Positions 35,971-45,284 of a stretch of 64,000 bases of DNA are shown here, piece by piece. The notes below the pieces were generated by a model. That model saw only the letters and a list, made by a program, of their open reading frames with translations, had not been told where the DNA came from and searched no databases. The translations under genes were made by a program, and so were the position numbers. The DNA lies in assembly GCF_900113055.1 (NCBI RefSeq), contig NZ_FONZ01000001.1, positions 434,001 to 498,000 on the forward strand, given 5' to 3'. Every line of letters begins with the position of its first letter. Within the stretch, counting starts at the first letter, position 1. The stretch comes from Flavimobilis marinus. GTDB taxonomy: Bacteria; Actinomycetota; Actinomycetes; Actinomycetales; Cellulomonadaceae.

Positions 35971-38550
35971 ATGAGTACACCACCGACGCCGCACGGCGGC
36001 CGTCAGACGGGCCGAGCCCGTGCGCGACATCCACGCGGCATGCCGCGATCCGCTGGCGATCGCCTGGGCGATTCGCGGCTGCTGCAGCGGTTGGCCCGGC
36101 CCCGGCCGCTGACCATCCTGCGCGCGCCGTCGGGGTTCGGTAAGTCCTCGATCGCCGCGCAGTGGCTGCGTGCGACGGTCGCGGACACCGCGGACGTCGT
36201 GTGGCTCGGGGCCGACGTCGGCGGGTGGGGTGCCGACGACCCGGCCGAGGTCTTCTGGGGCGCTCTCGCCTCGCGCCTCGACGAGCTCGAGCCGTCCGAG
36301 GGCGACGGCGGCTGGGGGAGCGCGCGGGAGGCGGTCGCGGACCTGCTCTCTCGTCGCACGAGCCCCGTGTTCGTGGTGCTCGACCGCTACTCGCAGATGG
36401 TCCCGGGGCGCTCCGAGGTCGACCGCGCCCTGACGGAGCTCCTGCACACGTGCGAGCACTTCTACCTCGTGGTGTGCACCCGGGAGGTGTCCTCCCTCGA
36501 GGTGGTCGGTGCGGCGATCGTCGACTCCCTCGTGCTGCGGCCGGCCGACCTCGCCCTGACGCCGGACGACGTCGTCGCCCTCGCCGCGCGGCACGACCTC
36601 GCGCTGACGGCCACCGAGGCACAGGCGATCTGTGCCCACACCGGGGGGTGGCCCGCGCTCGTGCGGGTCATCCTCGTCAGCTCGGCCGCGGAGCGCCAGG
36701 AGGGCGACCGCGCCACGATTCGCTTCGACGCGGGCACGTGGTTCCTGCGCACCGCCTGGCAGGAGTTCGAGATCGCCGGCCTGCAGGAGTTCGTCCTGGA
36801 CACGTCGGTGTTCCCGTCGCTGACCGAGGCGCTCCTGGACGAGCTCATGCCCGACCGCGACTGCGCCGCGTACCTCGACGCGCTGCTCGCCGCCGGTCTC
36901 ATGCAGATCGAGCACTCGGGCGGCGAGCAGGTCTACCGGCACCTGCCCGCGGTGCGCCTCGAAGCGGCCACGAGGCTGCGCGAGCAGGACCCTGACCGCT
37001 ACCAGGAGCTCTGCCTCCTCGCCGCGCGGCGCCACGAGGCTGTCGGAGACCACGGCGGCGCGCTCGCGCAGCTCGTGACCGCCGGTCTGTGGCCCGAGGT
37101 GCTGGAGATCGTCGAGCGACGGTGGACCGCGCTCGTGACGCACGAGGCGCACACGCTCGAGCGCGTCCTGCCCGCGGTGCCCGACGTCGTCGTCGCGCAG
37201 AGCGCGTACCTCGTCGCTGCGCGCGACTACGTGCTCGACGCCGCGCAGGAGCCGGCGCGGCCCTGGCACCACGAGCATCCTCTCGGCGGGGTCCTGGGCC
37301 CGATGCTCGGCCTCATCACCGCGGGGACGGACGTCTCCGAGATCCAGGGGCGCCCGCGCGGCTACGACGCGTTCACCGAGACCGTGCGCCGCGCGCTGCC
37401 CGGGGTGCTGTGCGAGTGGGGGGTGTCCCGTGTCCTCGCGGTCGACCTCCCCGGCGCGCTGCGTTCCTTCCGGGACGCCCACCAGGTCGCCGAGCTCGCG
37501 CAGATGCCGGCGATGTCGCGGCGGGCCGCCCTCGGTGCGGCGATGGTCCTGTGCCTCGTGGGTGACGTGCGCGACGCCCACGCCTGGTTCGAGCGCTACG
37601 AGTCCGCGGCTGCCCGAGACCACGAGGTGGTGCCGCCCCTGCTCGTGGGGGTCGCCGATGCCGTCCGTGAGGTGCTGGGGCTCTCGCGGCTCGAGCCGTT
37701 CCAGGCGAACGTGATACTCGACCTGCCGCTCGACCGGTCGCTCGGTGGCCTCTGGGCGGTCGGCCTCCTGGCGAAGACGCAGGTCGCGCTCGTGACGGGT
37801 CGGGTGGCCGGGCTGCTGGACGAGCTCGACGCGGCAGCGCGCCACCTGGCGCACGACTCCGACAGCCAGCTTCTCGGCACGCTCGTGGCGTGCGCGCGAG
37901 TGGACCTCATGCTCTCGCTGGGGCAGCACCTGCGCGCACGCGCCGTCGTGGAGCGCCTGTCGCCCACGCTGCAGTCGGTCGAGGTTGCTCGCGCGCGCTC
38001 GGCATGGGCGACGGGCAACCACGCGGCCGCGATCGAGGTCTGCCAGCGGCTGCTGCGCGGCGACGTGCCGACCGCACGCGTGCGGATCTCGCTGCTGGCC
38101 GTCCAGGCTGCCTCCGAGCACGCCCGGGGCCGGCGCGCCGAGGCGGCGCGCGCCATGCAGATGATGATCCACGAGGTGGACGCCGCGGAGATGTACGCGA
38201 GCCTGCTCTATGTGCCGCGTGCCGTGCTGCTCGACCTCGAGGGAGACGTACCCGGGCTCGGTCCCGCGATCGCGCGGATCGCGCGGCTCAACCTCGAGCA
38301 CGACATGTTCCCCGCGCCGTCGGCGCAGACGGAACTGAGCGAGCGCGAGCGGGAGGTGCTCGCGGCGCTCGCGCGGACGGGGTCCGTGAACGGGGTCGCC
38401 ACGGCGCTCTTCGTGACGACGAACACGGTCAAGACGCACCTGCGGAGCATCTACCGCAAGCTCGGCACCCACTCCGCGCGGGAGACCGTGCAGCGTGCGG
38501 TCGAGTTCGGCCTGATCGACGAGGTCGTCTCGGCGCGCCTGTCGATGTGA
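35971..38550 (+). CDS. LAL/MalT-type STAND regulator with LuxR HTH
   Basis: The product is 859 aa. A Walker A motif APSGFGKSS lies near residues 52-60, with a plausible Walker B VFVVLDRY near 132-140, then a long helical sensor region. The C-terminal 65 residues are a LuxR helix-turn-helix: LSEREREVLAAL, then TTNTVKTHLRSIYRKLG and RETVQRAVEFGL. Such proteins bind an inducer, hydrolyse ATP and activate transcription. The ATG at 35971 follows GGGGGAG. It has its own promoter, and infA resumes behind a new promoter, so this looks like an insertion into the ribosomal superoperon. The target and ligand are unknown. Confidence 0.88.
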   Translation: MSTPPTPHGGRQTGRARARHPRGMPRSAGDRLGDSRLLQRLARPRPLTILRAPSGFGKSSIAAQWLRATVADTADVVWLGADVGGWGADDPAEVFWGALASRLDELEPSEGDGGWGSAREAVADLLSRRTSPVFVVLDRYSQMVPGRSEVDRALTELLHTCEHFYLVVCTREVSSLEVVGAAIVDSLVLRPADLALTPDDVVALAARHDLALTATEAQAICAHTGGWPALVRVILVSSAAERQEGDRATIRFDAGTWFLRTAWQEFEIAGLQEFVLDTSVFPSLTEALLDELMPDRDCAAYLDALLAAGLMQIEHSGGEQVYRHLPAVRLEAATRLREQDPDRYQELCLLAARRHEAVGDHGGALAQLVTAGLWPEVLEIVERRWTALVTHEAHTLERVLPAVPDVVVAQSAYLVAARDYVLDAAQEPARPWHHEHPLGGVLGPMLGLITAGTDVSEIQGRPRGYDAFTETVRRALPGVLCEWGVSRVLAVDLPGALRSFRDAHQVAELAQMPAMSRRAALGAAMVLCLVGDVRDAHAWFERYESAAARDHEVVPPLLVGVADAVREVLGLSRLEPFQANVILDLPLDRSLGGLWAVGLLAKTQVALVTGRVAGLLDELDAAARHLAHDSDSQLLGTLVACARVDLMLSLGQHLRARAVVERLSPTLQSVEVARARSAWATGNHAAAIEVCQRLLRGDVPTARVRISLLAVQAASEHARGRRAEAARAMQMMIHEVDAAEMYASLLYVPRAVLLDLEGDVPGLGPAIARIARLNLEHDMFPAPSAQTELSEREREVLAALARTGSVNGVATALFVTTNTVKTHLRSIYRKLGTHSARETVQRAVEFGLIDEVVSARLSM

Positions 38551-38570
38551 CCGGGGTCGCCGCACTGGCG

Positions 38571-38600
38571 TTTACGTGGGGAGCGTGCATGGCGTACAGT
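38571..38600 (+). promoter_or_regulatory. infA operon promoter (TTTACG - 18 bp - TACAGT)
   Basis: TTTACG at 38571-38576 and TACAGT at 38595-38600 fit a sigma70-class promoter. It lies 20 bases after the regulator stop and 145 bases before infA, giving the alpha-operon genes independent transcription. Confidence 0.6.
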
Positions 38601-38745
38601 GGTGCGTTGGTATGTGTCAGCGCATGCCACTCTCGCCTCCAGGGACTCTTCTCCATCGCGCTCCGCAGCGGCTCCGGCCGATCGGCACGTCGTGGGCGTC
38701 CCCGGTGCGCGGTGCACGGTAGTCAACCAGGAGTTAGCGGAGGAT

Positions 38746-38967
38746 ATGGCGAAGAAGGACGGCGTCATCGAGATCGAGGGCAGTGTTGTCGAAGCGCTGC
38801 CCAACGCGATGTTTCGAGTCGAGCTGGCGAACGGGCACAAGGTGCTCGCTCACATCTCGGGGAAGATGCGTCAGCACTACATCCGGATCCTCCCTGAGGA
38901 CCGGGTGGTCGTCGAGCTCAGCCCGTACGACCTGACGCGCGGCCGTATCGTCTACCGCTACAAGTAA
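38746..38967 (+). CDS. infA: Translation initiation factor IF-1
   Basis: The product is 73 aa, full length, a single OB fold that blocks the ribosomal A site during initiation. The start [40 protein letters not shown] and the end [11 protein letters not shown] are canonical. Two imperfect ribosome sites (AGGAG twelve bases and GGAGG two bases upstream) precede the ATG. Confidence 0.98.
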   Translation: MAKKDGVIEIEGSVVEALPNAMFRVELANGHKVLAHISGKMRQHYIRILPEDRVVVELSPYDLTRGRIVYRYK

Positions 38968-39041
38968 CCGACCCAACCAACTGCCGTCGTCACCTGTCCC
39001 GCGCCGCGGGACGGGTTCCGCACGGCGGCGAAGGAACCACG

Positions 39042-39155
39042 ATGAAGGTCAAGCCGAGCGTCAAGAAGATCTGCGACAAGTGCAAGGTGATCCGCCGGCA
39101 CGGACGTGTCCAGGTCATCTGCGAGAACCTGCGTCACAAGCAGCGCCAGGGCTGA
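39042..39155 (+). CDS. rpmJ: 50S ribosomal protein L36, zinc-binding type
   Basis: The product is a 37-aa protein, start [20 protein letters not shown] and end RHKQRQG. The CDKC pair, the Cys of VQVIC and the following His form the zinc ribbon of the C+ form. AAGGAA precedes the ATG at 39042. It is conserved between infA and rpsM in bacteria, as here. Confidence 0.97.
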   Translation: MKVKPSVKKICDKCKVIRRHGRVQVICENLRHKQRQG

Positions 39156-39325
39156 GCCCCGACGCCTGCATGTAGGTCAGCAGATCCGGTCCGCCAGGGC
39201 CACCCAGCGCACCATCGCCCACGAGCCGAGGCTCGAGGGACACCCCCGGTTCGGAGGCCGGGGCTCGCACACCGCGAGACGATGATGCGGAAGACCTCCG
39301 AAGCATCACAGGAGCCACCAGACAC

Positions 39326-39700
39326 ATGGCACGTCTAGTCGGCGTCGACCTCCCCCGCGAAAAGCGGGTCGAGATCGCGCTCACCTACATCTTCGGCGTC
39401 GGTCGTACCCGCGCCAAGCAGGCTGTCGCCGCCACCGGCGTCAACCCCGACACCCGCGTGAAGGACCTCGGCGAGACCGAGCTCGTCGCGCTCCGTGACT
39501 TCCTCGAGGGCAACTTCAAGATCGAGGGTGACCTCCGCCGTGAGGTGGCCGCCGACATCCGTCGGAAGGTCGAGATCGGCGCTTATGAGGGCCTGCGTCA
39601 CCGCCGCGGCCTCCCCGTGCGCGGTCAGCGCACGAAGACCAACGCGCGTACCCGCAAGGGCCCCAAGCGCACTGTGGCCGGCAAGAAGAAGGCCCGCTAA
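39326..39700 (+). CDS. rpsM: 30S ribosomal protein S13
   Basis: The product is 124 aa. S13 forms bridges to the 50S and touches the P-site tRNA with its basic tail. Motifs: [20 protein letters not shown], the helix-two-turn-helix [16 protein letters not shown], and [20 protein letters not shown] near the end. It begins 170 bases after rpmJ; no clear promoter is seen in that gap. Confidence 0.98.
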   Translation: MARLVGVDLPREKRVEIALTYIFGVGRTRAKQAVAATGVNPDTRVKDLGETELVALRDFLEGNFKIEGDLRREVAADIRRKVEIGAYEGLRHRRGLPVRGQRTKTNARTRKGPKRTVAGKKKAR

Positions 39701-39772
39701 CAAGCAGCAGTCCGTGCCGGTCCCCGACCGCTCGCACGGTCCGATCACCTCAGACCAGGAGAGACCACAGCT

Positions 39773-40174
39773 ATGCCTCCCAAGACTCGCGCCGCCGCGC
39801 GCAAGCCTCGCCGCAAAGAGAAGAAGAACATTGCGGTGGGCCAGGCTCACATCAAGAGCACCTTCAACAACACCATCGTGTCGATCACGGACCCGACCGG
39901 CGCCGTGATCTCCTCGGCCTCCTCGGGCCAGGTCGGCTTCAAGGGCTCGCGCAAGTCGACGCCGTTCGCCGCGCAGCTCGCTGCCGAGGCCGCGGCCCGC
40001 CGCGCCCAGGAGCACGGCATGAAGAAGGTCGACGTCTTCGTCAAGGGTCCCGGCTCCGGCCGTGAGACCGCGATCCGCTCGCTCCAGGCCGCTGGCCTCG
40101 AGGTCGGCTCGATCCAGGACGTGACGCCTCAGGCTCACAACGGCTGCCGCCCCCCGAAGCGCCGCCGCGTCTGA
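39773..40174 (+). CDS. rpsK: 30S ribosomal protein S11
   Basis: The product is 133 aa. S11 shapes the mRNA exit platform. The core [20 protein letters not shown] and the tail [17 protein letters not shown] are diagnostic. The first 20 residues are a basic Ala/Arg/Lys tail common in actinobacteria. Where many genomes have rpsD next, this one has a hairpin and then rpoA. Confidence 0.98.
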   Translation: MPPKTRAAARKPRRKEKKNIAVGQAHIKSTFNNTIVSITDPTGAVISSASSGQVGFKGSRKSTPFAAQLAAEAAARRAQEHGMKKVDVFVKGPGSGRETAIRSLQAAGLEVGSIQDVTPQAHNGCRPPKRRRV

Positions 40175-40181
40175 CCAGCAC

Positions 40182-40211
40182 ACCCGGCGGGCCAGCGATG
40201 GCCCGCCGGGT
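40182..40211 (+). terminator. Hairpin between rpsK and rpoA
   Basis: This is a perfect 13-bp stem (40182-40194 with 40199-40211) closed by the GNRA tetraloop GCGA. It lies eight bases after the rpsK stop. It may reduce read-through into rpoA; a separate rpoA promoter is not evident in the next 125 bases. Confidence 0.65.
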
Positions 40212-40336
40212 CCTGCTCGTCTCCGGACGAGACAGACCCTTTCATCATCGGACGCCGAGCGGAGATGCCAGATCCGCAGGCCCGCTTTTCACTGTGATGC
40301 GTCATATGGCGGACGCGCACCGAAAGGACACCACCA

Positions 40337-41344
40337 GTGCTGATCGCACAGCGCCCCACCCTGACCGAAGAGGTCATCTCGGAGAACCGTTCGCGGTTCA
40401 CCATCGAGCCGCTCGAGCCCGGCTTCGGCTACACGCTCGGCAACTCGCTCCGCCGCACCCTGCTGTCCTCGATCCCGGGCGCAGCCGTCACGTCGATCCG
40501 GATCGACGGCGTCCTGCACGAGTTCACCACCGTGCCGGGTGTCAAGGAAGACGTCACCGAGATCATCCTGAACATCAAGAACCTCGTCGTCTCCTCGGAG
40601 AACGACGAGCCCGTCGTGATGTACCTGCGCAAGCAGGGCTCGGGTGTCGTGACGGCCGCGGACATCGTGCCGCCGGCTGGCGTCGAGGTGCACAACGCGG
40701 ACCTCCACATCGCGACGCTGACGGAGAAGGGCAAGCTCGAGATCGAGCTCACCGTCGAGCGCGGTCGTGGCTACGTCTCGGCCAACCAGAACAAGTCGTA
40801 CGACGCCGAGATCGGCCGCATCCCCGTCGACTCGATCTACTCGCCGGTCCTGAAGGTCACGTACAAGGTCGAGGCCACGCGTGTCGAGCAGCGCACCGAC
40901 TTCGACAAGCTGATCGTCGACGTCGAGGCGAAGCCGGCGATCACGCCGCGCGACGCTCTCGCCTCGGCCGGCAAGACCCTCGTCGAGCTGTTCGGCCTGG
41001 CGCGCGAGCTCAACGTCGAGGCCGAGGGCATCGAGATCGGCCCGTCGCCGACCGACGCTGCGCTCGCCGCCGACCTCGCGCTCCCTATCGAGGACCTGCA
41101 GCTGACGATCCGGTCGTACAACTGCCTCAAGCGCGAGGGCATCCACTCGGTCGGCGAGCTCGTCGGCCGCAGCGAGGCCGACCTCCTGGACATCCGTAAC
41201 TTCGGTTCGAAGTCCATCACCGAGGTGAAGGAGAAGCTGGTCGGTCTGGGCCTCTCGCTCAAGGACTCCCCGCTCGACTTCGACCCGAGCACGGTGGACT
41301 ACACCGACGGTGACGACGCCGACTTCGTCGACTACGAGAACTGA
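40337..41344 (+). CDS. rpoA: RNA polymerase alpha subunit
   Basis: The product is 335 aa, with a GTG start ([20 protein letters not shown]). The N-terminal dimerisation domain has [20 protein letters not shown]. The C-terminal domain, which binds UP elements and activators, has [20 protein letters not shown] and [15 protein letters not shown]. The end is acidic ([15 protein letters not shown]). GAAAGGACA lies upstream of the GTG. rplQ follows after 47 bases. Confidence 0.98.
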   Translation: MLIAQRPTLTEEVISENRSRFTIEPLEPGFGYTLGNSLRRTLLSSIPGAAVTSIRIDGVLHEFTTVPGVKEDVTEIILNIKNLVVSSENDEPVVMYLRKQGSGVVTAADIVPPAGVEVHNADLHIATLTEKGKLEIELTVERGRGYVSANQNKSYDAEIGRIPVDSIYSPVLKVTYKVEATRVEQRTDFDKLIVDVEAKPAITPRDALASAGKTLVELFGLARELNVEAEGIEIGPSPTDAALAADLALPIEDLQLTIRSYNCLKREGIHSVGELVGRSEADLLDIRNFGSKSITEVKEKLVGLGLSLKDSPLDFDPSTVDYTDGDDADFVDYEN

Positions 41345-41391
41345 CTCTCGGGGGCGCCAGCCCCACCCCATCTTCTGAGGAGCAACAAGAC

Positions 41392-41955
41392 ATGCCTACC
41401 CCCACCAAGGGTCCCCGGCTCGGCGGCAGCCCGGCGCACGAGCGCCTGATCCTGGCCAACCTGGCTGCCAGCCTGTTCGAGCACGGGCGTATCACGACGA
41501 CGGAGACCCGCGCCAAGCGCCTGCGTCCCTTCGCCGAGCGTCTGATCACCTTCGCGAAGCGTGGCGACCTCGCCGCGCGTCGTCGGGTCCTGCGCACGAT
41601 CACCGACAAGGGCGTCGTGCACGTCCTGTTCACGGAGATCGCGCCGACCATGGCGGAGCGCAACGGTGGCTACACGCGGATCATCAAGGTCGCGAACCGC
41701 AAGGGCGACAACGCCCCCATGGCCGTGATCGAGCTCGTGACGGAGCCGGTCAGCCCCAAGCAGGCCGTCGTCCGCGAGGCTGAGAAGGCCGCCAAGAAGT
41801 CGGCTCCGGCGAAGGTCGAGTCGGCCGAGTCCGCCGAGTCGGCTGAGTCCGCCCCGTCGGCTGAGTCAGCCCCGTCCGCCGACTCCGCTCCGTCCGCGAA
41901 GTCCGCTCCGTCGGCGCCGTCGGCCGAGGAGACCGCTGAGGACACCAAGGCCTGA
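41392..41955 (+). CDS. rplQ: 50S ribosomal protein L17 with repetitive C-terminal tail
   Basis: The product is 187 aa, whereas usual L17 is about 120-130. The conserved part starts [20 protein letters not shown] and has [14 protein letters not shown] and NGGYTRIIK. After about residue 140 comes a low-complexity tail of SAESAES then [16 protein letters not shown] units, encoded by near-repeats at 41818-41930. L17 sits by the tunnel exit, so the tail would project from the ribosome surface. Terminator follows. Confidence 0.97.
   Translation: MPTPTKGPRLGGSPAHERLILANLAASLFEHGRITTTETRAKRLRPFAERLITFAKRGDLAARRRVLRTITDKGVVHVLFTEIAPTMAERNGGYTRIIKVANRKGDNAPMAVIELVTEPVSPKQAVVREAEKAAKKSAPAKVESAESAESAESAPSAESAPSADSAPSAKSAPSAPSAEETAEDTKA
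41818..41930 (+). repeat. Short tandem repeats in the rplQ 3' end
   Basis: Degenerate 9- and 18-base units of the type TCGGCYGAGTCCGCC encode Ser-Ala-Glu and Ser-Ala-Pro-Ser-Ala-Glu/Asp repeats. All copies stay in frame. Such runs can change length by replication slippage. Confidence 0.75.
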
Positions 41956-41973
41956 GCTTCGCTCTCGCCTGTC

Positions 41974-42006
41974 GAAGGCCCGCACACCCAGCGTGTGCGG
42001 GCCTTC
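41974..42006 (+). terminator. rplQ terminator
   Basis: This is a perfect 14-bp stem, GAAGGCCCGCACAC (41974-41987) with 41993-42006, and loop CCAGC. It ends the alpha operon and lies between rplQ and the convergent ROK gene. Confidence 0.85.
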
Positions 42007-42063
42007 TGCGCGCCCGGCGAGCCGATGGCCGGGCACGCGGCCGGGCCGGCACCGGGCCGGCGC

Positions 42064-42819
42064 TCACGCCAGCAGATGCCAGGCGCGCGCGCCACCGACC
42101 AGGGCTGCGGAGTTGGGTACGACGACCACCTCCTGCCCGAGGCGCTCGACGACCGGAGCCGTGAGGCGGCGTGCGTTTCCCCCGCCGAGGTAGAGCCGGT
42201 CCCAGCAGAACACGGGCGCGAGGCCTTCGACGGCGCGCAGCACCCGGCGGGACCACAAGCCGTCGCCGAGCCGCCGGCGCTCAGGCTCGCCCAGGTACTG
42301 GTCGTAGGTCGTGCCGCGCCGCACCGGGGCGTGCGACAGCTCGAGGTGAGGCGCCAACCGTCCCCCGTCGAAGTGGGCGGAGCCGAGACCGGTCCCGAGC
42401 GTCAGCACCAGCTCCAGGCCGGTGCCAGCGATCACGCCGGCGCCATGAAGCTCCGCGTCGTTGACGACCAGCACGGGCATGTCGAGCGCCCGCTGCAGCG
42501 CTGCGCGCAGGTCGAAGCCCGCCCAAGCCTGGGCGAGCGCGGGGTCCACGCGGGAGCGCGGGCCGCTCCGGGTGACGTAGTGGGGCGTGCGCACGACGAC
42601 GCCGTGGCGCACCATCCCAGGCAGGCCGACACTCGCGCGCGTGGTCGCAGGGAGGTCGCGGGCGAGCTCGGTGATCGCCTCGATCAGCCGCTCGGGTGGG
42701 AGCGGGTACGGCGTGGGGACGCGCACCGGCGGCGCGTGCGAGGTACCCGCGGCGTCGAGCACCCCGGCCTTGATGCCGGTGCCGCCGCAGTCCACGCTCA
42801 AGGTGAGGTCGGTGCCCAT
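42064..42819 (-). CDS. ROK family protein, polyphosphate glucokinase-like
   Basis: The product is 251 aa. It has the sugar-kinase phosphate motif LSVDCGGTGIKAGVLD at residues 7-22, the catalytic-type VNDAELHGAG, and LTLGTGLGSA, followed by ELSHAPV in place of the ROK ExGH motif. The length and the GTGLGS segment resemble polyphosphate/ATP glucokinases, which make glucose-6-phosphate. The zinc Cys cluster of repressor-type ROK proteins is absent and there is no HTH, so it is an enzyme rather than a regulator. Substrate is inferred only. It is convergent with rplQ and divergent from truA, and appears leaderless (TACCGT six bases before the ATG). Confidence 0.82.
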   Translation of the reverse strand: MGTDLTLSVDCGGTGIKAGVLDAAGTSHAPPVRVPTPYPLPPERLIEAITELARDLPATTRASVGLPGMVRHGVVVRTPHYVTRSGPRSRVDPALAQAWAGFDLRAALQRALDMPVLVVNDAELHGAGVIAGTGLELVLTLGTGLGSAHFDGGRLAPHLELSHAPVRRGTTYDQYLGEPERRRLGDGLWSRRVLRAVEGLAPVFCWDRLYLGGGNARRLTAPVVERLGQEVVVVPNSAALVGGARAWHLLA

Positions 42820-42825
42820 CCCGCC

Positions 42826-42835
42826 ACGGTAGTGC
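42826..42835. promoter_or_regulatory. Overlapping divergent -10 boxes for the ROK gene and truA
   Basis: Leftward box TACCGT occupies 42826-42831 (six bases before the ROK ATG at 42819). Rightward box TAGTGC occupies 42830-42835 (six bases before the truA ATG at 42842). The boxes share the bases TA, so polymerase could use only one direction at a time. Confidence 0.5.
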
Positions 42836-42841
42836 GCGATG

Positions 42842-43705
42842 ATGGTGCGCGTGATCCGTGTGCGCCTCGACCTGTCCTACCGCGGGACCGAGTTCGCGGG
42901 CTGGGCGCGCCAGCCCGCGCTCCGCACCGTGCAGGGTGTGGTGGAGGATGCGATCGAGCGCGTGACCCGCGCGGGTCGGCTTCCCGTCACGGTCGCCGGG
43001 CGTACGGACGCCGGGGTCCACGCGCGCGGGCAGGTGGTGCACGTGGACCTGCCGCCCGAGGCCTGGCAGGCGCTGCCGGGCCGGTCGGCGCGTGCTCCCG
43101 AGGAGGCGCTCGTGTGGCGCCTGGCGGGCACCCTCCCGACCGACGTCGTCGTGCACCGGGCGCGGCTGGCGCCGCCCGGCTTCGATGCGCGGTTCAGCGC
43201 GCTGCGCCGCCGGTACACGTACCGGGTGGCTGACCATCCCGCGGCCCGCGACCCGCTCCGACGTGACGCGGTGCTGTGGACGCGCACGCGCCTCGACGTC
43301 GCCGCCATGAGCGCGGCCGTGGCACCGCTGCTCGGGTTGCGGGACTTCGCCGCGTTCTGCCGTCCCCGGGAGGGGGCGACGACCATCCGGGAGCTGCAGG
43401 AGCTCTCCTGGACGCGCCCGGACAGCGGGGCAGACGCAGGACTCGTCGTCGCGTCGGTGCAGGCCGACGCGTTCTGCCACAACATGGTGCGGGCACTAGT
43501 CGGGGCGTCGCTGGCCGTGGGGGAGGGGCGCCAGGACGTCCGGTGGCCCGAGCGGCTGCTCCTGGCACGGGTGCGCCAGCCGGGTGTCCACGTCGTCGCG
43601 GCGCACGGCCTCGTGCTGGAGGAGGTCGTCTACCCCGCGGACGACGAGCTCGCGGCCCGGGCCGAGGCTGTCCGGGCGCGTCGGATGGACGAGGAGGCTC
43701 ACTGA
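42842..43705 (+). CDS. truA: tRNA pseudouridine synthase A
   Basis: The product is 287 aa and converts U38-40 of tRNA anticodon stems to pseudouridine. The catalytic Asp56 is in [16 protein letters not shown]. Other family segments are [17 protein letters not shown] and [20 protein letters not shown]. The start is the second of two adjacent ATGs (42839, 42842); the second fits a leaderless transcript. The C-terminal 20 residues are a charged extension. truA next to rplQ is the usual order; here the ROK gene intervenes. Confidence 0.95.
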   Translation: MVRVIRVRLDLSYRGTEFAGWARQPALRTVQGVVEDAIERVTRAGRLPVTVAGRTDAGVHARGQVVHVDLPPEAWQALPGRSARAPEEALVWRLAGTLPTDVVVHRARLAPPGFDARFSALRRRYTYRVADHPAARDPLRRDAVLWTRTRLDVAAMSAAVAPLLGLRDFAAFCRPREGATTIRELQELSWTRPDSGADAGLVVASVQADAFCHNMVRALVGASLAVGEGRQDVRWPERLLLARVRQPGVHVVAAHGLVLEEVVYPADDELAARAEAVRARRMDEEAH

Positions 43706-43753
43706 CCCGCTTGCGCGCTCGGCCCGCCTCCGTGGTCCCCGGACCGCGACAGG

Positions 43754-44230
43754 TCAGCGGTCGTCGTCGTCCTCGATCAGGTCCGCCTGCTGCTCGTCGG
43801 CGTCGCGGTCGGTGAGGCCCGGGACGTCGTCCTCGTCGACGATGTGCACCGCGGCCTCCTCGGCCGAGGCAGCGCCGCCGTCGATCCCCACGTCTCGGAC
43901 GAAGATGTCGTTCTCACGCCCCTGCTCCGCACCGGCATCGCCCGTGAGCCGCCCCGCGCGGTCCAGCTCGCGGGCACCCTTCTCGGGAGCCTCCCAGATC
44001 TCGGGCTCCTCCTGGGCGAGGCGACGGTCGAAGGGCTCGCCGGCGCTCTGCTCCCAGTCCGTCTCGCCGTAGTGGTTGGGGCGGTCCCGCTCGGGCGGGG
44101 TGTATCCCTCGTCGAGGGTGTCGTCCACCCCGCGGTCGTCGAGGGTCTCCTGCGCCTCGAGCTGGTTGGAGTCGCCCTCGGCGAACGTCCCGGGGCCGGT
44201 CGGGTGCGGTGGGGTGATCTCGCTGCTCAT
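43754..44230 (-). CDS. DUF5709 family protein
   Basis: The product is a 158-aa very acidic, probably disordered protein. It has the family-like segments ETLDDRGVDDTLDEGYTPPE and RLAQEEPEIWE. The C-terminus ends DLIEDDDDR. No membrane helix or catalytic motif is present, and the function is unknown; in actinobacteria it is a conserved cytoplasmic hypothetical. Start ATG at 44230, with CAGTGT six bases upstream on that strand suggesting a leaderless message. It is convergent with truA and divergent from trhO. Confidence 0.82.
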   Translation of the reverse strand: MSSEITPPHPTGPGTFAEGDSNQLEAQETLDDRGVDDTLDEGYTPPERDRPNHYGETDWEQSAGEPFDRRLAQEEPEIWEAPEKGARELDRAGRLTGDAGAEQGRENDIFVRDVGIDGGAASAEEAAVHIVDEDDVPGLTDRDADEQQADLIEDDDDR

Positions 44231-44281
44231 GTCCCCACACTGGCACGAGCCTGCGGGCTCCGCCACGGGACGCTGCGCTCG

Positions 44282-44287
44282 TAGGAT
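44282..44287 (+). promoter_or_regulatory. Leaderless-type -10 box of trhO (TAGGAT)
   Basis: TAGGAT ends six bases before the trhO ATG at 44294, with no Shine-Dalgarno sequence between, so transcription should begin at or next to the start codon. Confidence 0.55.
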
Positions 44288-44293
44288 GGCACC

Positions 44294-45268
44294 ATGGCGA
44301 CGTACAAGATCGTGCTGTTCTACGGCCTGGCGCCGCTGCCCGACCCGGTCGCCGTCCAGCTCTGGCAGCGCAGCCTCGCGCAGCAGCACCAGCTCACCGG
44401 GCGCGTGATCGTCTCGCCCCAGGGCATCAACGCGACCCTCGGCGGGACGGTCGAGGCGCTCAAGCAGTACGTCAAGGTCACGCGCCAGCACCCAGCCTTC
44501 GCGGACATCGACGTGAAGTGGTCCCAGGGGACCGGGGCTGATTTCCCGCGGCTGAGCGTGAAGGTCCGCCCCGAGCTGGTCAGCTTCGGTGTGCCGGACG
44601 AGGTCGAGGTGACCGCCGAGGGCGTCGTGGGCGGGGGGCGTCGCCTGTCGCCGACGGACCTGCACGCCCTGGTCGCCGAGCGTGGAGACGACGTCGTTAT
44701 GTTCGACGGGCGCAACGCGTTCGAGGCGGAGATCGGTCGGTTCCGCGGCGCGGTGGTCCCCGACGTGCGCACCACGCGCGAGTTCGTCGCGGAGCTGGAC
44801 TCGGGGCGGTACGACCATCTGCGGGGGCGGCCCGTCGTCACCTACTGCACCGGCGGGATCCGCTGCGAGTTCCTGTCGGCGCTGATGACCCGCCGCGGCT
44901 TCGGGGAGGTCTACCAGCTCGACGGCGGGATCGTCCGCTACGGCGAGGAGTTCGGGTCCGCGGGTCTGTGGGAGGGCTCGCTCTACGTGTTCGACCAGCG
45001 CATGCACGTCGAGTTCGACGGCACCGCGACGTCCCTCGGCACGTGCGAGGAGTGCCGCCAGGCGACTGCCGAGTACCGCAACTGCGCCGACGCCGCGTGC
45101 ACGACGCTGCGGCTGGTGTGCGGCGGCTGCGCCCCCACGGTCGCGGAGCAGCGCTGCTCCGCGTGCGTCGCGGCGCGTCCGGGAGCGTCCGATCGTCGCC
45201 GTCCCGTCGCGGTCCCAGCCGCCGACGCCGACCACGACAGCGGGGCCGTCCGGGCGGCCGGGCACTGA
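44294..45268 (+). CDS. trhO: tRNA uridine-34 hydroxylase TrhO (rhodanese family)
   Basis: The product is 324 aa. The N-terminal acylphosphatase-like part has [17 protein letters not shown] and GINATLGG. The rhodanese domain has the catalytic Cys185 in [15 protein letters not shown]. The C-terminal third carries the CEEC, YRNC and CGGC cysteines typical of the YceA/TrhO group, which hydroxylates U34 of tRNA. The last 40 residues are a variable tail. It lies between truA and rplM, so two tRNA-modification genes are near each other. Confidence 0.9.
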   Translation: MATYKIVLFYGLAPLPDPVAVQLWQRSLAQQHQLTGRVIVSPQGINATLGGTVEALKQYVKVTRQHPAFADIDVKWSQGTGADFPRLSVKVRPELVSFGVPDEVEVTAEGVVGGGRRLSPTDLHALVAERGDDVVMFDGRNAFEAEIGRFRGAVVPDVRTTREFVAELDSGRYDHLRGRPVVTYCTGGIRCEFLSALMTRRGFGEVYQLDGGIVRYGEEFGSAGLWEGSLYVFDQRMHVEFDGTATSLGTCEECRQATAEYRNCADAACTTLRLVCGGCAPTVAEQRCSACVAARPGASDRRRPVAVPAADADHDSGAVRAAGH

Positions 45269-45284
45269 TGTGACGTACGGCCTT

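Noticed and set aside
39244-39263. CCCCGG/CCGGGG dyad before rpsM as terminator
   Set aside because: Only six pairs with an eight-base loop; such short GC dyads are expected by chance in this composition.
44076-44408. Plus-strand frames over the DUF5709 gene
   Set aside because: The minus strand gives a recognisable DUF5709 protein, and trhO starts at 44294 in another frame.
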